Origin: Nemertoderma westbladi
Taxonomy: Eukaryota; Xenacoelomorpha; Nemertodermatida; Nemertodermatidae
DNA length: 23,085 bases
Direction of reading: 5' to 3'
Assembly (NCBI GenBank): GCA_032718475.1
Contig: JAUCBJ010002257.1
Coordinates: 1-23,085, forward strand
This document shows, one piece after another, positions 1-8,628 of this stretch (position 1 is the first letter of the stretch; each line of letters begins with the position of its first letter). The position numbers and the translations under genes were made by a program. The notes below the pieces were generated by a model. It was not told the origin of the DNA, did no database searches, and worked only from the letters and a program-made list of their open reading frames with translations.

Positions 1-3000
1 GGCATGACTAGAGCTTTGTATAACATTAATTTCGTAGAGATTGGCAATTGTCCTTTTATTTGGCGTATTGTGGATGTGGCCGCTGCCATTTTAGATGTAG
101 TAGTTTTTATTTGGTCCTTCCATGATAATCTGTTATCTATGATGATGCCTAAATATTTAATTGTGGTTGATTGTTTAATTATGTCATTATTAAGCACAAG
201 ATGTAGATTATTTAATTCGTCTGTTCTCTTTAATGGGGATATAACAAGAAGTTCTGTTTTATTTGAGTTTAATTTCATACCTAGTGTTGCGAATAGCTGG
301 CTAATATATGTGATTTGATTGTTTAGTTGTTTTACTGCAGTATGTGCATTTGGGTGCGAGCAATATATAAGAGTGTCATCAGCATATTGGATTGTTTCCA
401 AATTTATTTGATTTGCAAAGTCATTGACATATATTAAAAACAATAATGGTCCAAGTTTGGTGCCCTGTGGTATACCCCTATTGCAAATTTTCCAGTCTGA
501 GAACATTTTGCTTAATTTTACAGCTTGCGGGCGGTCGAGAAGATAACTTTTAATAAGTGCAACAGCATTCGATTGGAATCCAATTTCTGTTAATTTATCT
601 AGGAGAATGTCGTGCTGGAGGGAGTTGAAAGCTTTAGAGAGATCTAGTACTCCAATAGCAATATATTTTTTTTCGTTAAGTTCGCGTTTCCAAGACTCGG
701 TTGCAAATAAAACGGCGTCTGCTGTAGAATACCCTTTTCTGAAACCAAATTGCTTACTTTGTAGTATTTTATTGTTGTGTAGATATTTTGTAATTTGGTG
801 ATATATGACTGTTTCAATTATTTTTTCGAATGTTGATGTGACAGAAATAGGTCTATAATTAGATGGTTCATCTCGAGACCCTTTTTTGAATACAGGAGTA
901 ATAAAGGTTGATTTTAGCCGAGAAGGAAAAGTGCTTGACGTTAGGCATAAGTTTGTGATGTGAGTTAGTGGTATGGTAATATACGGTGCAATTAGTTTTA
1001 TTATTTTTGGACTTAATATTGACGGGCCAGTTGGTTTATTTGTGTTTATTTTAGATATTATTTCAAATATTTCTAATTCGGTTACGTTCTTAAAGCTGAA
1101 ACTAGAGTGAACAGTACAATGTCTTTTTATATAGCCAGTGCTTTGAAAGTTACCCAGATTTAGATATGTGTCATTAAGTAGGTTCGCCATTGGTAATATG
1201 TTATAAATAATAGAGCCTGTTGCGTGATTAATTAAGGACGATATAGTTTGCTCGGTTTTTTTATTATTATTAGTGATTTTATTTAATATTGCCCATTTGT
1301 CTTTTATTGCAGTTGCATCATTTAGTTTTGATTTTATATATTTATTCTTTAGGTTTTTATTTAGTGAGTTAAATTTATTTCGAATTGTTTTATAGTCTGC
1401 AAAGTCACTTTCACTTTTTGAATGTCTCCACCTGATTAATTTTTGCTGTTTTTCAATATTTAGGGATGATAGTTCTGAGTTCCACCATAGTGATATGTTG
1501 TGCAAGTTGCTTTTGATATTATTGCTAGATCGTATGCATTTAGTTTTAATTGGTGCATGCTTATCATATATTTCATTTAATTTATTTTCGAAGTTGTCAT
1601 AAACGTAATCTACATTGCTTGTAAAATAATTATTCGTCCAGTCAATTTTACTAATTTCATTAAGAAAATCAGATTCATTGAAATGTGATAGATCGCGGAA
1701 TTTAACTGTAGAATATACTGGTTTCGTGTTTTGTGGTGGTTGTGAAATTACTTGTTTGGATTTCAGTACTATAAATTCGTGATCGGAAAAGTCAGCCGGA
1801 AATGTATTGCATTCAATATAGTTATCTGTATTATTTGAGGTGGTTATGAACATGTCTATAAGAGAGCTGGTTTTTGCTTTATATCTAGTGGGGTGCTCGG
1901 TATTTAGGATTTGTAAGTTGTATGTCGTTAGTATTTCCAGGAATTGCTTGTTTTTATAATATGCCGAGTTATTTTTTGATTGGGGGTCATACGTGGATTG
2001 AATATTAACATTGAAATCACCCATTAGAAGGACATTTTGAGATGCATTGGTAGCATTCTCCATTTCCTCGGTCAGGTCATCCCAAATATTATTAGCATGT
2101 GGTGGTATGTAGAATACACCTACTAGAGTATCGCCTATATTGATCCACAATGAGTCATATATTTTATTTTCTTTCTTATAATTGCTTTTATTATTATTCG
2201 TTGTAGTGCTATTGTTCCCTATTTTAATATCCCCCCTTGTATTGTATTTAATGTGACTAGGTATGTAAAATAAGACACCTCCCCCTTTCTTCTTTCTCCT
2301 ATCCTGCCTTTCAATGTTGTAACCTGATAATTGTATTGATTTTGATGCTATGTGGCGTTTCAACCAAGTTTCCGATATACTGATTATTGTGTTAGTCGTT
2401 ATTTTGGGGTCAGTTTGAAGAAGGTCTTTAATATCATTGTAGTGTTTCACGTGACTTAAAGCGTTAATATGAATAAATTTTAGTTCGTTTGGATTATTGA
2501 CTAGATACTGGCGTAATTGGTACATGTTGCTCCATAACGGCCCTTGAGGCAATATTACAGGCCCTGGATTTGGGTGAACGTCACCACATTTTAGTAACAT
2601 AATGTTAATTGTTAGGCTAATTATAATTAGTGTGTCGATGCCGGAGGTTATATATAAGTATGCAATGTATAGTATCAGTTTGGTTGCCTGAGTTGCGTTG
2701 ATATATGCTCTATGAGTTCTGTATGTTTTGTATATTTTTTTAAAAATTTGATATGTGAGTGATCCCTTAGAATTGTTTGAATATATCAATGAATTCCACC
2801 ACACTGCGTTATACATAATAGCAAGAGTTAAATTAAAATTGTTTGAAAGTGCTGGCCTAGTATTATTACAGGAAACAAAAAGGGACATTGAAATTATTAA
2901 AAAGGGCAGAGCTAGAAAAAATATGAAAATATATTTCTGAATGAATAACTCGAGAGATTGATTTGTTGAAATCTTGCTATACAATGATATTATTAGAAGT

Positions 3001-3194
3001 AAAGTATAACCACTGGAACAGGTGATATTGAATTTAAGATTTTGTCTTCGTGAAGTTTTATTTTGATGTAAGCGTAAGGGTAGTCTATTATACTTATTCT
3101 GTCTTTGTCGTCTGCTGAGGAGGTTCAGTCGGGGTTGGGGGGCTGTAGTTGTTTTGCTGCGCAAAAAATGACTGTCACATATTTGTTTTACCAA
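1..3194 (-). CDS. LINE ORF2-like polyprotein (endonuclease + reverse transcriptase), CR1/L2/jockey type; 3' end outside window
   Basis: This minus-strand frame is open without a stop from 3194 to the left edge; the upstream stop is at 3195-3197. The first Met is at 2888, giving at least 962 residues, and the C-terminus lies outside the window. From that Met: a hydrophobic N-terminal stretch, then GDVHPNPGP near residue 109, a 2A-like motif. An apurinic-type endonuclease follows with SETWL (Glu ~173), GDFN (~290) and SDH (His ~370). The reverse transcriptase has LDLSKAF (Asp ~749), GIPQGTKLGPLLF and YADD (~835), then YLGIIID further on. In this family the protein nicks target DNA and copies its own RNA in place. 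There is no stop or frameshift over more than 1,000 codons, so the copy looks young. The clade is inferred from motifs only, and a separate ORF1 is not seen. Confidence 0.93.
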   Translation of the reverse strand, partial: MVKQICDSHFLRSKTTTAPQPRLNLLSRRQRQNKYNRLPLRLHQNKTSRRQNLKFNITCSSGYTLLLIISLYSKISTNQSLELFIQKYIFIFFLALPFLIISMSLFVSCNNTRPALSNNFNLTLAIMYNAVWWNSLIYSNNSKGSLTYQIFKKIYKTYRTHRAYINATQATKLILYIAYLYITSGIDTLIIISLTINIMLLKCGDVHPNPGPVILPQGPLWSNMYQLRQYLVNNPNELKFIHINALSHVKHYNDIKDLLQTDPKITTNTIISISETWLKRHIASKSIQLSGYNIERQDRRKKKGGGVLFYIPSHIKYNTRGDIKIGNNSTTTNNNKSNYKKENKIYDSLWINIGDTLVGVFYIPPHANNIWDDLTEEMENATNASQNVLLMGDFNVNIQSTYDPQSKNNSAYYKNKQFLEILTTYNLQILNTEHPTRYKAKTSSLIDMFITTSNNTDNYIECNTFPADFSDHEFIVLKSKQVISQPPQNTKPVYSTVKFRDLSHFNESDFLNEISKIDWTNNYFTSNVDYVYDNFENKLNEIYDKHAPIKTKCIRSSNNIKSNLHNISLWWNSELSSLNIEKQQKLIRWRHSKSESDFADYKTIRNKFNSLNKNLKNKYIKSKLNDATAIKDKWAILNKITNNNKKTEQTISSLINHATGSIIYNILPMANLLNDTYLNLGNFQSTGYIKRHCTVHSSFSFKNVTELEIFEIISKINTNKPTGPSILSPKIIKLIAPYITIPLTHITNLCLTSSTFPSRLKSTFITPVFKKGSRDEPSNYRPISVTSTFEKIIETVIYHQITKYLHNNKILQSKQFGFRKGYSTADAVLFATESWKRELNEKKYIAIGVLDLSKAFNSLQHDILLDKLTEIGFQSNAVALIKSYLLDRPQAVKLSKMFSDWKICNRGIPQGTKLGPLLFLIYVNDFANQINLETIQYADDTLIYCSHPNAHTAVKQLNNQITYISQLFATLGMKLNSNKTELLVISPLKRTDELNNLHLVLNNDIIKQSTTIKYLGIIIDNRLSWKDQIKTTTSKMAAATSTIRQIKGQLPISTKLMLYKALVM
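2559..2640 (-). other. 2A-like translational recoding motif behind a hydrophobic segment
   Basis: Within the LINE frame, an Ile/Leu-rich hydrophobic run ending in MLLK leads straight into C-GDVHPNPGP. The NPGP end matches the 2A consensus DxExNPGP except for His in place of Glu. In 2A peptides the ribosome skips the Gly-Pro bond, here between codons 2562-2564 and 2559-2561. Similar motifs at the N-terminus of CR1/L2 elements are known from sea urchin and other invertebrates, where some overlap a signal sequence. The E-to-H change may weaken skipping. Confidence 0.6.
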
Positions 3195-3197
3195 TTA

Positions 3198-3936
3198 TGC
3201 ATAAACATAGACACAACCCACTGAGCCTGGCCTTGGCTATTCCATGCATATGTATAACAATATTGTTCAAATAAAAATATATCAAATAGAAGCCTTTCAT
3301 TATTGAATAAATTGCACAATTTATTAGGACTAGTGAATTGCGTGTGAAAAAATACATTATCGTGCTCAGCCCGCTGAACTTTGACATAACTACGATATAT
3401 ATGATATATAGGCTTAGTAATATATTGAACATAAAAACCCTGTAAATATTATATATATTCAATCGGAAGTTAAAACCCAAATGGGTATTACGCAAAGAAT
3501 TTGCCTTCAGAGTTAAGCATAATTTGAAATACAGTAGGGCTAACGATACAAACCAGATAAAATCAAGTAGAAGGTACTTGAATGTTATTAGTGCGAATTA
3601 AAAAATAAGAAAAAAAAATATATATATAATTGGAAGTGGTACTCATTAGTTTGGACCTAATATTTACCCCTGTATATCATCTGGATTTATAACTTGCAGT
3701 AGGTCTATTAGAGCCGATATCATACCTCGTTTCTTTGCGAGCGGATCAATCTGTACGGCCATTTGTCTGACGGTAGTGAGCGGTGGTGATGGCGTGGGTA
3801 GTAGGGCAGATCGCGCAATGGTAGTTGATGCCTGGTTTGCCACGGGTATGACTGACGACTCTTGCGCTCGAGTTTTAAAAATTATGACTTAGTCGACCAA
3901 TATTCCAAAGTATATTATAAAAACATATAATTTCTT
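3198..3936. other. No gene recognised; probable LINE 5' untranslated region and flank
   Basis: This stretch lies upstream of the minus-strand LINE frame and may hold its 5' UTR, but I found no target-site duplication or clear 5' end. It contains an A-rich tract with TATATATA near 3602-3628. No reading frame in it has recognisable protein features. Confidence 0.4.
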
Positions 3937-4175
3937 GAATAAATAGACCTAATAGTAATAAATATTGTGGGGTAAATACATTTATAATACTAATATAATT
4001 ATTATGAATAAATAGTCCTAATACTAATATAATTGTTATGGATAAATAGTCCTAATACTAATATAATTATTATGGATAAATAGTCCTAATACTAATATAA
4101 TTGTTATGGATAAATAGTCCTAATACTAATATAATTGTTTTGGATAAATAGCCCTAATACTAATATGAAAGGAAC
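3937..4175. repeat. 34-bp minisatellite, about seven copies
   Basis: The unit has the core GGATAAATAGTCCTAATACT followed by AATATAATTGTTAT. Unit starts at 4006, 4040, 4074, 4108 and 4142 are exactly 34 bp apart. Two more degenerate units begin near 3937 and 3971. The array sits directly downstream (3') of the minus-strand gene at 4191-5189 and may form part of its 3' transcript. Confidence 0.9.
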
Positions 4176-4190
4176 TCAAACAAACAAATG

Positions 4191-5189
4191 TCAATAGCGT
4201 CGTCCTGCGCGGGCATATACTGAACGAGAGTTTTTTATCATAGGTCTTCGAAAATTAGTAAAAGCTGGTTGATTTACTTTACTTTCATCTTCCTCATTAC
4301 CCAACTGTTTCTTAATTTTATTCAATTGTTTATTAATTTTCAGTAATTTTATTTTATTTCCCAGAACCTGTCTTAATATCTCTTCTCTATTTTCCTCATT
4401 TTCTTCCATATGTTTAATAAATTTTCGCATTTGATTTTTGTTTCCTAATATTTGTCTCAATATCTCTTCTTTATTTTCATCATTCTCTTCTAAATGTTTA
4501 ATAAATTTCTGTAATTTAATTTTACTTCCTAGAACTTGGGTCAATGTCGCTTCTTTATTTTCTTCATTTTCCTTCAAATGTTTAATAATTTTCCGCAATT
4601 GATTCTTATTTCCAAGTAATTGCATCTTTATTTCCTCATTATCATCATTTTCATCCTCTTCTCCACTTTCCTGATCTTCACTTTCTTCATCCTCTTCCTG
4701 TTCTTCACTTTCTTCATCCTCTTCCTGTTCTTCACTTTCTTCATTCTCTTCCTGACCTTCGCTATCTTCACCCTCTTCTTGACCTTCACTTTCTTCATCC
4801 TCTTCCTGATCTTCACTTTCTTCGTTCTCAACTTCACTCTCTTCAACTTCATCCTGACCCTCACTATTTTCATTCTCCATCTCATCGTCCTCTTCTTCTC
4901 CATCTTTCTCACTCAAATTTTCCTCATTTTCTAGGGGTAACTGTTTTTGTATCCCTTTCAAAATATTCATAACTTTATGAAATTTACTTTCCATTGTCTG
5001 TTTTATATTTAATATATCACGCTCATCTCTCTTTTTCGTTTCATCTTCACTAAAAATATCTTCGGATTTTTTAAATTTTTTTGGTAACGGAGCCATTAGT
5101 TTTTCCTTTCTATGTGTTTCCATATGACGAGATAAATTGTCTTGTCTCATTTCTTTATTACAAACCAAACAACTTTCATGTCTATGCAT
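4191..5189 (-). CDS. C2H2-finger / acidic / 28-residue coiled-coil repeat protein (332 aa), paralogue of the gene at 8903-9691
   Basis: The protein opens with one C2H2 zinc finger, Cys7, Cys10, His22, His26 (C-x2-C-x11-H-x3-H). A basic stretch (PLPKKFKK) and a conserved block containing DIFSED and MNILKGIQKQL follow. Residues ~95-185 are an acidic run of Glu/Asp with imperfect repeats such as ESEEQEEDE. After this come four 28-residue (four-heptad) units, each starting near LGNKNQLRK or LGSKIKLQK, which predict a coiled coil. The tail is basic, ending AGRRY. The finger and conserved block match the gene at 8903-9691, and the first ~45 bases 5' of both ATGs are also alike. Function is unknown; a nuclear nucleic-acid- or chromatin-binding protein is inference. 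The intact frame argues that it is, or recently was, expressed. Confidence 0.8.
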   Translation of the reverse strand: MHRHESCLVCNKEMRQDNLSRHMETHRKEKLMAPLPKKFKKSEDIFSEDETKKRDERDILNIKQTMESKFHKVMNILKGIQKQLPLENEENLSEKDGEEEDDEMENENSEGQDEVEESEVENEESEDQEEDEESEGQEEGEDSEGQEENEESEEQEEDEESEEQEEDEESEDQESGEEDENDDNEEIKMQLLGNKNQLRKIIKHLKENEENKEATLTQVLGSKIKLQKFIKHLEENDENKEEILRQILGNKNQMRKFIKHMEENEENREEILRQVLGNKIKLLKINKQLNKIKKQLGNEEDESKVNQPAFTNFRRPMIKNSRSVYARAGRRY

Positions 5190-5286
5190 TATATAGCAAT
5201 GTCAATTGATATTATTGAATTTTAGCTAAATGATTTTACAAAATTTTATGAAAATAAATAAAACTTTTTAATATAAAACTTAGAGA

Positions 5287-5412
5287 ATGACTGGGAATGC
5301 GTTGAACGGGGGTTATTATAGAGGGAGGCTAGAATGGATTATCCAATCAGAGTGCGAGGGTGAGTTAGGCAGCCAATCAGGACTCGAGGGAGGAAAGTTA
5401 GACAGCCAATGA
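5287..5412 (-). promoter_or_regulatory. TATA box and three CCAAT boxes upstream of the 4191-5189 gene
   Basis: On the minus strand TATAATAA lies at 5313-5320, about 125 bp before the ATG at 5189. Three CCAAT pentamers, read on the plus strand, lie further upstream at 5343-5347, 5373-5377 and 5406-5410, spaced 30 and 33 bp. CCAAT boxes bind NF-Y in either orientation, and clusters at about this spacing are typical of NF-Y-driven promoters. The region ends 116 bp short of the mobile element at 5528. Confidence 0.6.
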
Positions 5413-5521
5413 GAGAGCAGATGCGAGTACAGAGGTAAAGCGCCCGCCCATCCATGGTGAGATAACGTCACACTAACTCTCAAGGATAGTTATACTCACC
5501 ATTCAAATATCCCTCGCAAAC

Positions 5522-5527
5522 CAGATT
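5522..5527. repeat. Target-site duplication CAGATT, left copy
   Basis: CAGATT directly abuts the left terminus AGTAGTAATGG. The same six bases in the same orientation abut the right terminus at 11176-11181. A perfect 6-bp duplication fits Polinton/Maverick integration; Dada-type transposons also make 6-7 bp duplications. Confidence 0.85.
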
Positions 5528-5564
5528 AGTAGTAATGGTTTACCCTATTTCGGCGACAGTTTAG

Positions 5565-5703
5565 TCCCACTTCACACCTTGGGTGTTAAGTAGGTCATTA
5601 ATTAATTAATCAATTAATTAATTGGTCGATTAAACAATTAATTAATTGTTTAATCAATCGACTCGTATCAAATAATGTTGCCAAAGGCAATTTAATTTGA
5701 TAC
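5565..5703. other. Cluster of perfect palindromes and hairpins near the left tip
   Basis: The cluster has four parts. CACACCTTGGGTGT is a small hairpin. An ATTAATTA-rich inverted tract follows. A perfect 28-bp palindrome (5628-5655) is centred on TTAATTAA. A hairpin (5665-5703) has the outer stem GTATCAAAT/ATTTGATAC and the inner stem TTGCC/GGCAA. All recur in the right arm. Confidence 0.85.
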
Positions 5704-5818
5704 AAATCAATCAGATAGGGGGGACGCGAGATGAATAAATTGTACTATAACAAACGAAATATACAATACAATATACAATACATTTGTATTATTTTTGCCG
5801 TACAATAAAATGATAGAA

Positions 5819-6004
5819 TTAAATATAAAGACGCAATCGAGGCCCAAAACATAAATATACCCTTTCACCAAAATAAAGTGGCCCCAGTTTGGTCCCGAGT
5901 CATCCCTCAATAATCTATGGCTGCTCGGGCTCTTATTAACCGTATAGCAAGATTAATCCCTTTGAATCCATAGCTTCGTTATTATATCAATTCGTCCAAG
6001 AAAT
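5819..6004 (-). repeat. Internal direct repeat of the TIR, copy 2 (left arm)
   Basis: Mirror image of 10699-10884, lying between the left terminus and the left GTSF1-like gene and touching its stop codon. Confidence 0.7.
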
Positions 6005-6303
6005 TAGTCCCAAACCTCTTCTCCCCACCCCATTGAACACTCTCCCTTCTTCTCTTCTTTCTCTTCTTTTTTCTCTTCTTTTTTCTGTTCTTTCAATATA
6101 TGAAAAATTGAGTTCCTGGACCTAAATTCGCAAAACCGCAAATGGTGATCCTTTTCAGCTTCTCTAAAGCTATGTGCGGGTTGAAAAGGACACTGAACAA
6201 TTTTTTGATTCGAAAAGTTCTTACGACATTTTCTTAAATGCGTAACATATTTTTCTGAGTGAATTCTGTGTGTGGCATCATAAGGACATATGAAATATTC
6301 CAT
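6004..6303 (-). CDS. GTSF1-like protein with two CHHC zinc fingers (99 aa), left-TIR copy
   Basis: The protein is identical to the copy at 10401-10700. Finger 1 is Cys6-His12-His22-Cys26 and finger 2 is Cys38-His44-His54-Cys58, both C-x5-H-x9-H-x3-C. This is the CHHC finger of U11-48K, TRM13 and gametocyte-specific factor 1 (GTSF1). Two tandem fingers at the N-terminus of a short protein with an acidic tail is the GTSF1 layout. A Lys/Glu-rich stretch (~71-86) follows, then the C-terminus GWGEEVWD. The frame also reads upstream through a TTG, but the first ATG (6301-6303) starts at the finger and is preferred. GTSF1 proteins assist PIWI proteins in piRNA silencing. That this copy does so is inference. 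Confidence 0.85.
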   Translation of the reverse strand: MEYFICPYDATHRIHSEKYVTHLRKCRKNFSNQKIVQCPFQPAHSFREAEKDHHLRFCEFRSRNSIFHILKEQKKEEKKEEKEEKKGECSMGWGEEVWD

Positions 6304-6420
6304 CGTAACAAAAGACAAAAAAAAAAAAAAAAAAAATTTATTGAGATATACTTTTTAAAAAACTTTTAAAAACGTCACTTAATATTTTTAGAGATAATGA
6401 TCTAACTTTACATGGTTTTA

Positions 6421-6428
6421 TTTATATA
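6421..6428 (-). promoter_or_regulatory. TATA-like box of the GTSF1-like gene (left arm)
   Basis: This is the mirror image of the box at 10277-10284 and reads TATATAAA on the minus strand, about 120 bp before the ATG at 6303. Confidence 0.4.
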
Positions 6429-6528
6429 GAAAGGTCCACCTTAACATTTCAAACAGAACCATAGTTTTTGGTATGGCATGCGTAAAGGATTAAGCATCCC
6501 ATGGAACCCCTTGTTGAGTTATACTCTA

Positions 6529-6776
6529 CAATGAAATATAAAGACGCAATCGAGGCCCAAAACATAAATATACCCTTTCACGAAAATAAAATGGCCCCAG
6601 TTTAGCCCCGAGTCATCCCTCAATAATCTGCGACTACTCGAGCTCTTATTAACCATAGCATGACTAACCCAATCATCAATGCGTGAATGGGGACCTGCGT
6701 GAATGGGGCCTGCCACAGAGCTTAAATTATTCATACCCACAGCTTCGTTATTATATCAATTCATCCAAGAAATTAG
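6529..6776 (-). repeat. Internal direct repeat of the TIR, copy 1 (left arm)
   Basis: Mirror image of 9931-10174 on the inner side of the left GTSF1-like gene. It differs from the right copy at two bases near 6715, giving Val instead of Ile in the small hypothetical peptide. Confidence 0.7.
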
Positions 6777-6843
6777 AATAAACATCTGGTATGGCATTAG
6801 TTTGCATTCTTTCGCATTGTATTGCGAAGCAGTCCACACGCGT

Positions 6844-7140
6844 CTAACCGCACATAATTAAATAAGGCCCTCATTTAATACATAAGTTATATACAGTTTA
6901 TCTTAAATTTATTGAATTTGTTTTTATTTACAACCCGAATTGTTCTACCATATTATAATTTATGTTTTATTATAACAAGCTATACCCTGTTAATCTTTAT
7001 TAATTTTATTTGTACTGAGGTTTTCGAGGGCGCTGTTTCCAATGGTCCTACTCCCAAAACGATGTAACCTACTGTATAATTAATTACTTAAGTCTGCGAG
7101 GTATGCGTAAGTAACAAATCTCGTTTACCAGTTTTCATTA
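6844..7140. other. Unique AT-rich segment of the element, no gene seen
   Basis: The stretch lies between the left arm and the SINE copy. I see no coding frame, no structural RNA and no repeat unit in it. Confidence 0.5.
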
Positions 7141-7568
7141 AAAACTATGAAGCTATATTGCTTAAGAGTTCTGAGGGGCGAGCCATGAGGCAAGGTGTTT
7201 GATACTTTTTAGATATATTATTACTTAATTTTGACCCCCCAGTCGGTATCTATTACAATATAGGCTATATCTTTTTGCGGAGTAACAGAGTAGTCTGAAG
7301 ATCCGAGTCTGCTGCTAGAGGGTGAAATGTCTCAAAGTGAAAATCATACAGTAGCTATGAATTGGTTGCTAGGCAATAATACTACATTTTGTATAGTTAG
7401 ACCTATTGCCGATCGAACAAAAACTGCCCTGGTCCATGTGAGGATCGAACCCACGACCTATTGGAGATGTGATTTCAAAGCAACCACTACACCAAGGTGG
7501 AACAGTAACGTTCGAATTTGTTCGTTAACGTTCGAATTTGTAAGACTCTGATTTAAGACCTGAGGCAC
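7141..7568 (-). mobile_element. tRNA-derived SINE, copy 1
   Basis: On the minus strand the head contains an A-box-like TGGTGTAGTGGTTG and a B box GGGTTCGATCC about 40 bases apart, as in tRNA-derived pol III promoters. A conserved body follows with TTATTGCCTAG and CCCTCTAGC(A/G)GCAGACT, and a tail with TGGCTCGCCCC and CTTAAGCAATATA. The 5' leader CAGGTCTTAAATCAGAGTCT precedes the tRNA-like part, as in copy 2. A doubled AACGTTCGAATTTG sits near 7507-7540. The upstream side abuts the hexamer array. The tRNA-like part lacks a matching acceptor stem, so it is not a functional tRNA. Confidence 0.8.
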
Positions 7569-7569
7569 T

Positions 7570-8492
7570 CCCCACAGCCACAGCCACAACCACAACCACA
7601 GCCACAACCACAGCCACAGCCACAGCCACAGCCACAGCCACAGCCACAACCACAACCACAGCCACAACCACAACCACAACCACAGCCACAACCACAGCCA
7701 CAGCCACAGCCACAGCCACAACCACAGCCACAGCCACAGCCACAACCACAGCCACAACCACAGCCACAGCCACAACCACAGCCACAGCCACAGCCACAGC
7801 CACAACCACAGCCACAGCCACAGCCACAGCCACAGCCACAACCACAGCCACAGCCACAACCACAGCCACAGCCACAGCCATAGCCACAGCCACAGCCACA
7901 ACCACAGCCACAGCCACAACCACAACCACAGCTACAGCCACAGCCACAGCCACAGCCACAGCCACAGCCACAACCACAGCCACAGCCACAGCCACAGCCA
8001 CAACCACAGCCACAACCACAGCCACAGCCACAACCACAGCCACAGCCACAACCACAGCCACAGCCACAGCCACAACCACAGCCACAACCACAGCCACAAC
8101 CACAGCCACAGCCACAGCCACAACCACAGCCACAGCCACAGCCACAGCCACAGCCACAGCCACAGCCACAACCACAGCCACAGCCACAACCACAGCCACA
8201 GCCACAGCCACAGCCACAACCACAGCCACAGCCACAACCACAGCCACAGCCACAGCCACAGCCACAACCACAGCCACAGCCACAGCCACAACCACAGCCA
8301 CAGCCACAGCCACAGCCACAACCACAGCCACAGCCACAGCCACAGCCACAGCCACAACCACAGCCACAGCCACAGCCACAGCCACAACCACAGCCACACC
8401 CACAGCCACAGCCACAACCACAGCCACAGCCACAGCCACAGCCACAACCACAGCCACAACCACAGCCACAACCACAACCACAACCACAGCCT
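7570..8492. repeat. Hexanucleotide array (CCACAG/CCACAA)n, about 0.92 kb
   Basis: The array has about 150 uninterrupted six-base units with one variable base, G or A, giving CCACAG and CCACAA in irregular order. A few point changes occur, such as CATAGC near 7880 and CACACC near 8397. All frames without stops here (Val-Ala or Leu-Trp on the minus strand) are products of the repeat and not genes. One end abuts the 5' leader of the SINE at 7568. Confidence 0.95.
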
Positions 8493-8577
8493 CACCTTCA
8501 CCCACTTTATTGTTAAATACGCCTGAGAAAAATTCAAGAAACATCTGGTTTACAATAGATTATTCTTTTTTCACAAC

Positions 8578-8628
8578 TCCATTCTAGCCTCCCTCTATAA
8601 AAGCCCCCATTCACCGCAACTGGTCATG
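8578..8628 (+). promoter_or_regulatory. Promoter-like fragment homologous to the 5288-5340 promoter, facing the 3' end of the 8903-9691 gene
   Basis: CCATTCTAGCCTCCCTCTATA with TATAAAAG at 8596-8603 and a following CCCCC run closely matches the minus-strand sequence at 5288-5340, the TATA region of the paralogous gene. Here it points rightward, into the 3' end of a gene transcribed leftward. It has no CCAAT boxes. Antisense transcription is possible, or it may be a rearrangement relic. Confidence 0.5.

Larger units (their letters stand above)
5528..6843 (+). repeat. Left terminal inverted repeat
   Basis: This arm is the inverted counterpart of 9864-11175. From the tip inward it contains a hairpin cluster (5565-5703), an outer direct repeat (~5819-6004), the GTSF1-like gene on the minus strand (6004-6303), an A21 tract just before its ATG (6317-6337), a TATA-like box and an inner direct repeat (~6529-6776). 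Confidence 0.9.

Noticed and set aside
3175-3495. 106-residue minus-strand frame
   Set aside because: No motif or conservation argument, AT-rich, and it overlaps the LINE leader; probably chance.
4620-4934. Phe/Leu-rich plus-strand frame and Lys/Arg-rich minus-strand frame
   Set aside because: Both are shadows of the acidic tract of the 4191-5189 gene.
5707-5910. Small hydrophobic frame in the outer TIR repeat (also 10794-11093)
   Set aside because: The peptide is shared with the inner repeat copy, but that follows from DNA duplication. Codon use gives no support, so it is only mentioned under the repeats.
7440-7505. Functional tRNA gene on the minus strand
   Set aside because: A and B boxes are present, but the ends do not form an acceptor stem, and the same unit recurs at 11865 with a SINE body attached.
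7458-8544. Long minus-strand frames reading Leu-Trp or Val-Ala repeats
   Set aside because: They are translations of the CCACAG/CCACAA array in frames without stops and have no start context or non-repeat domain.
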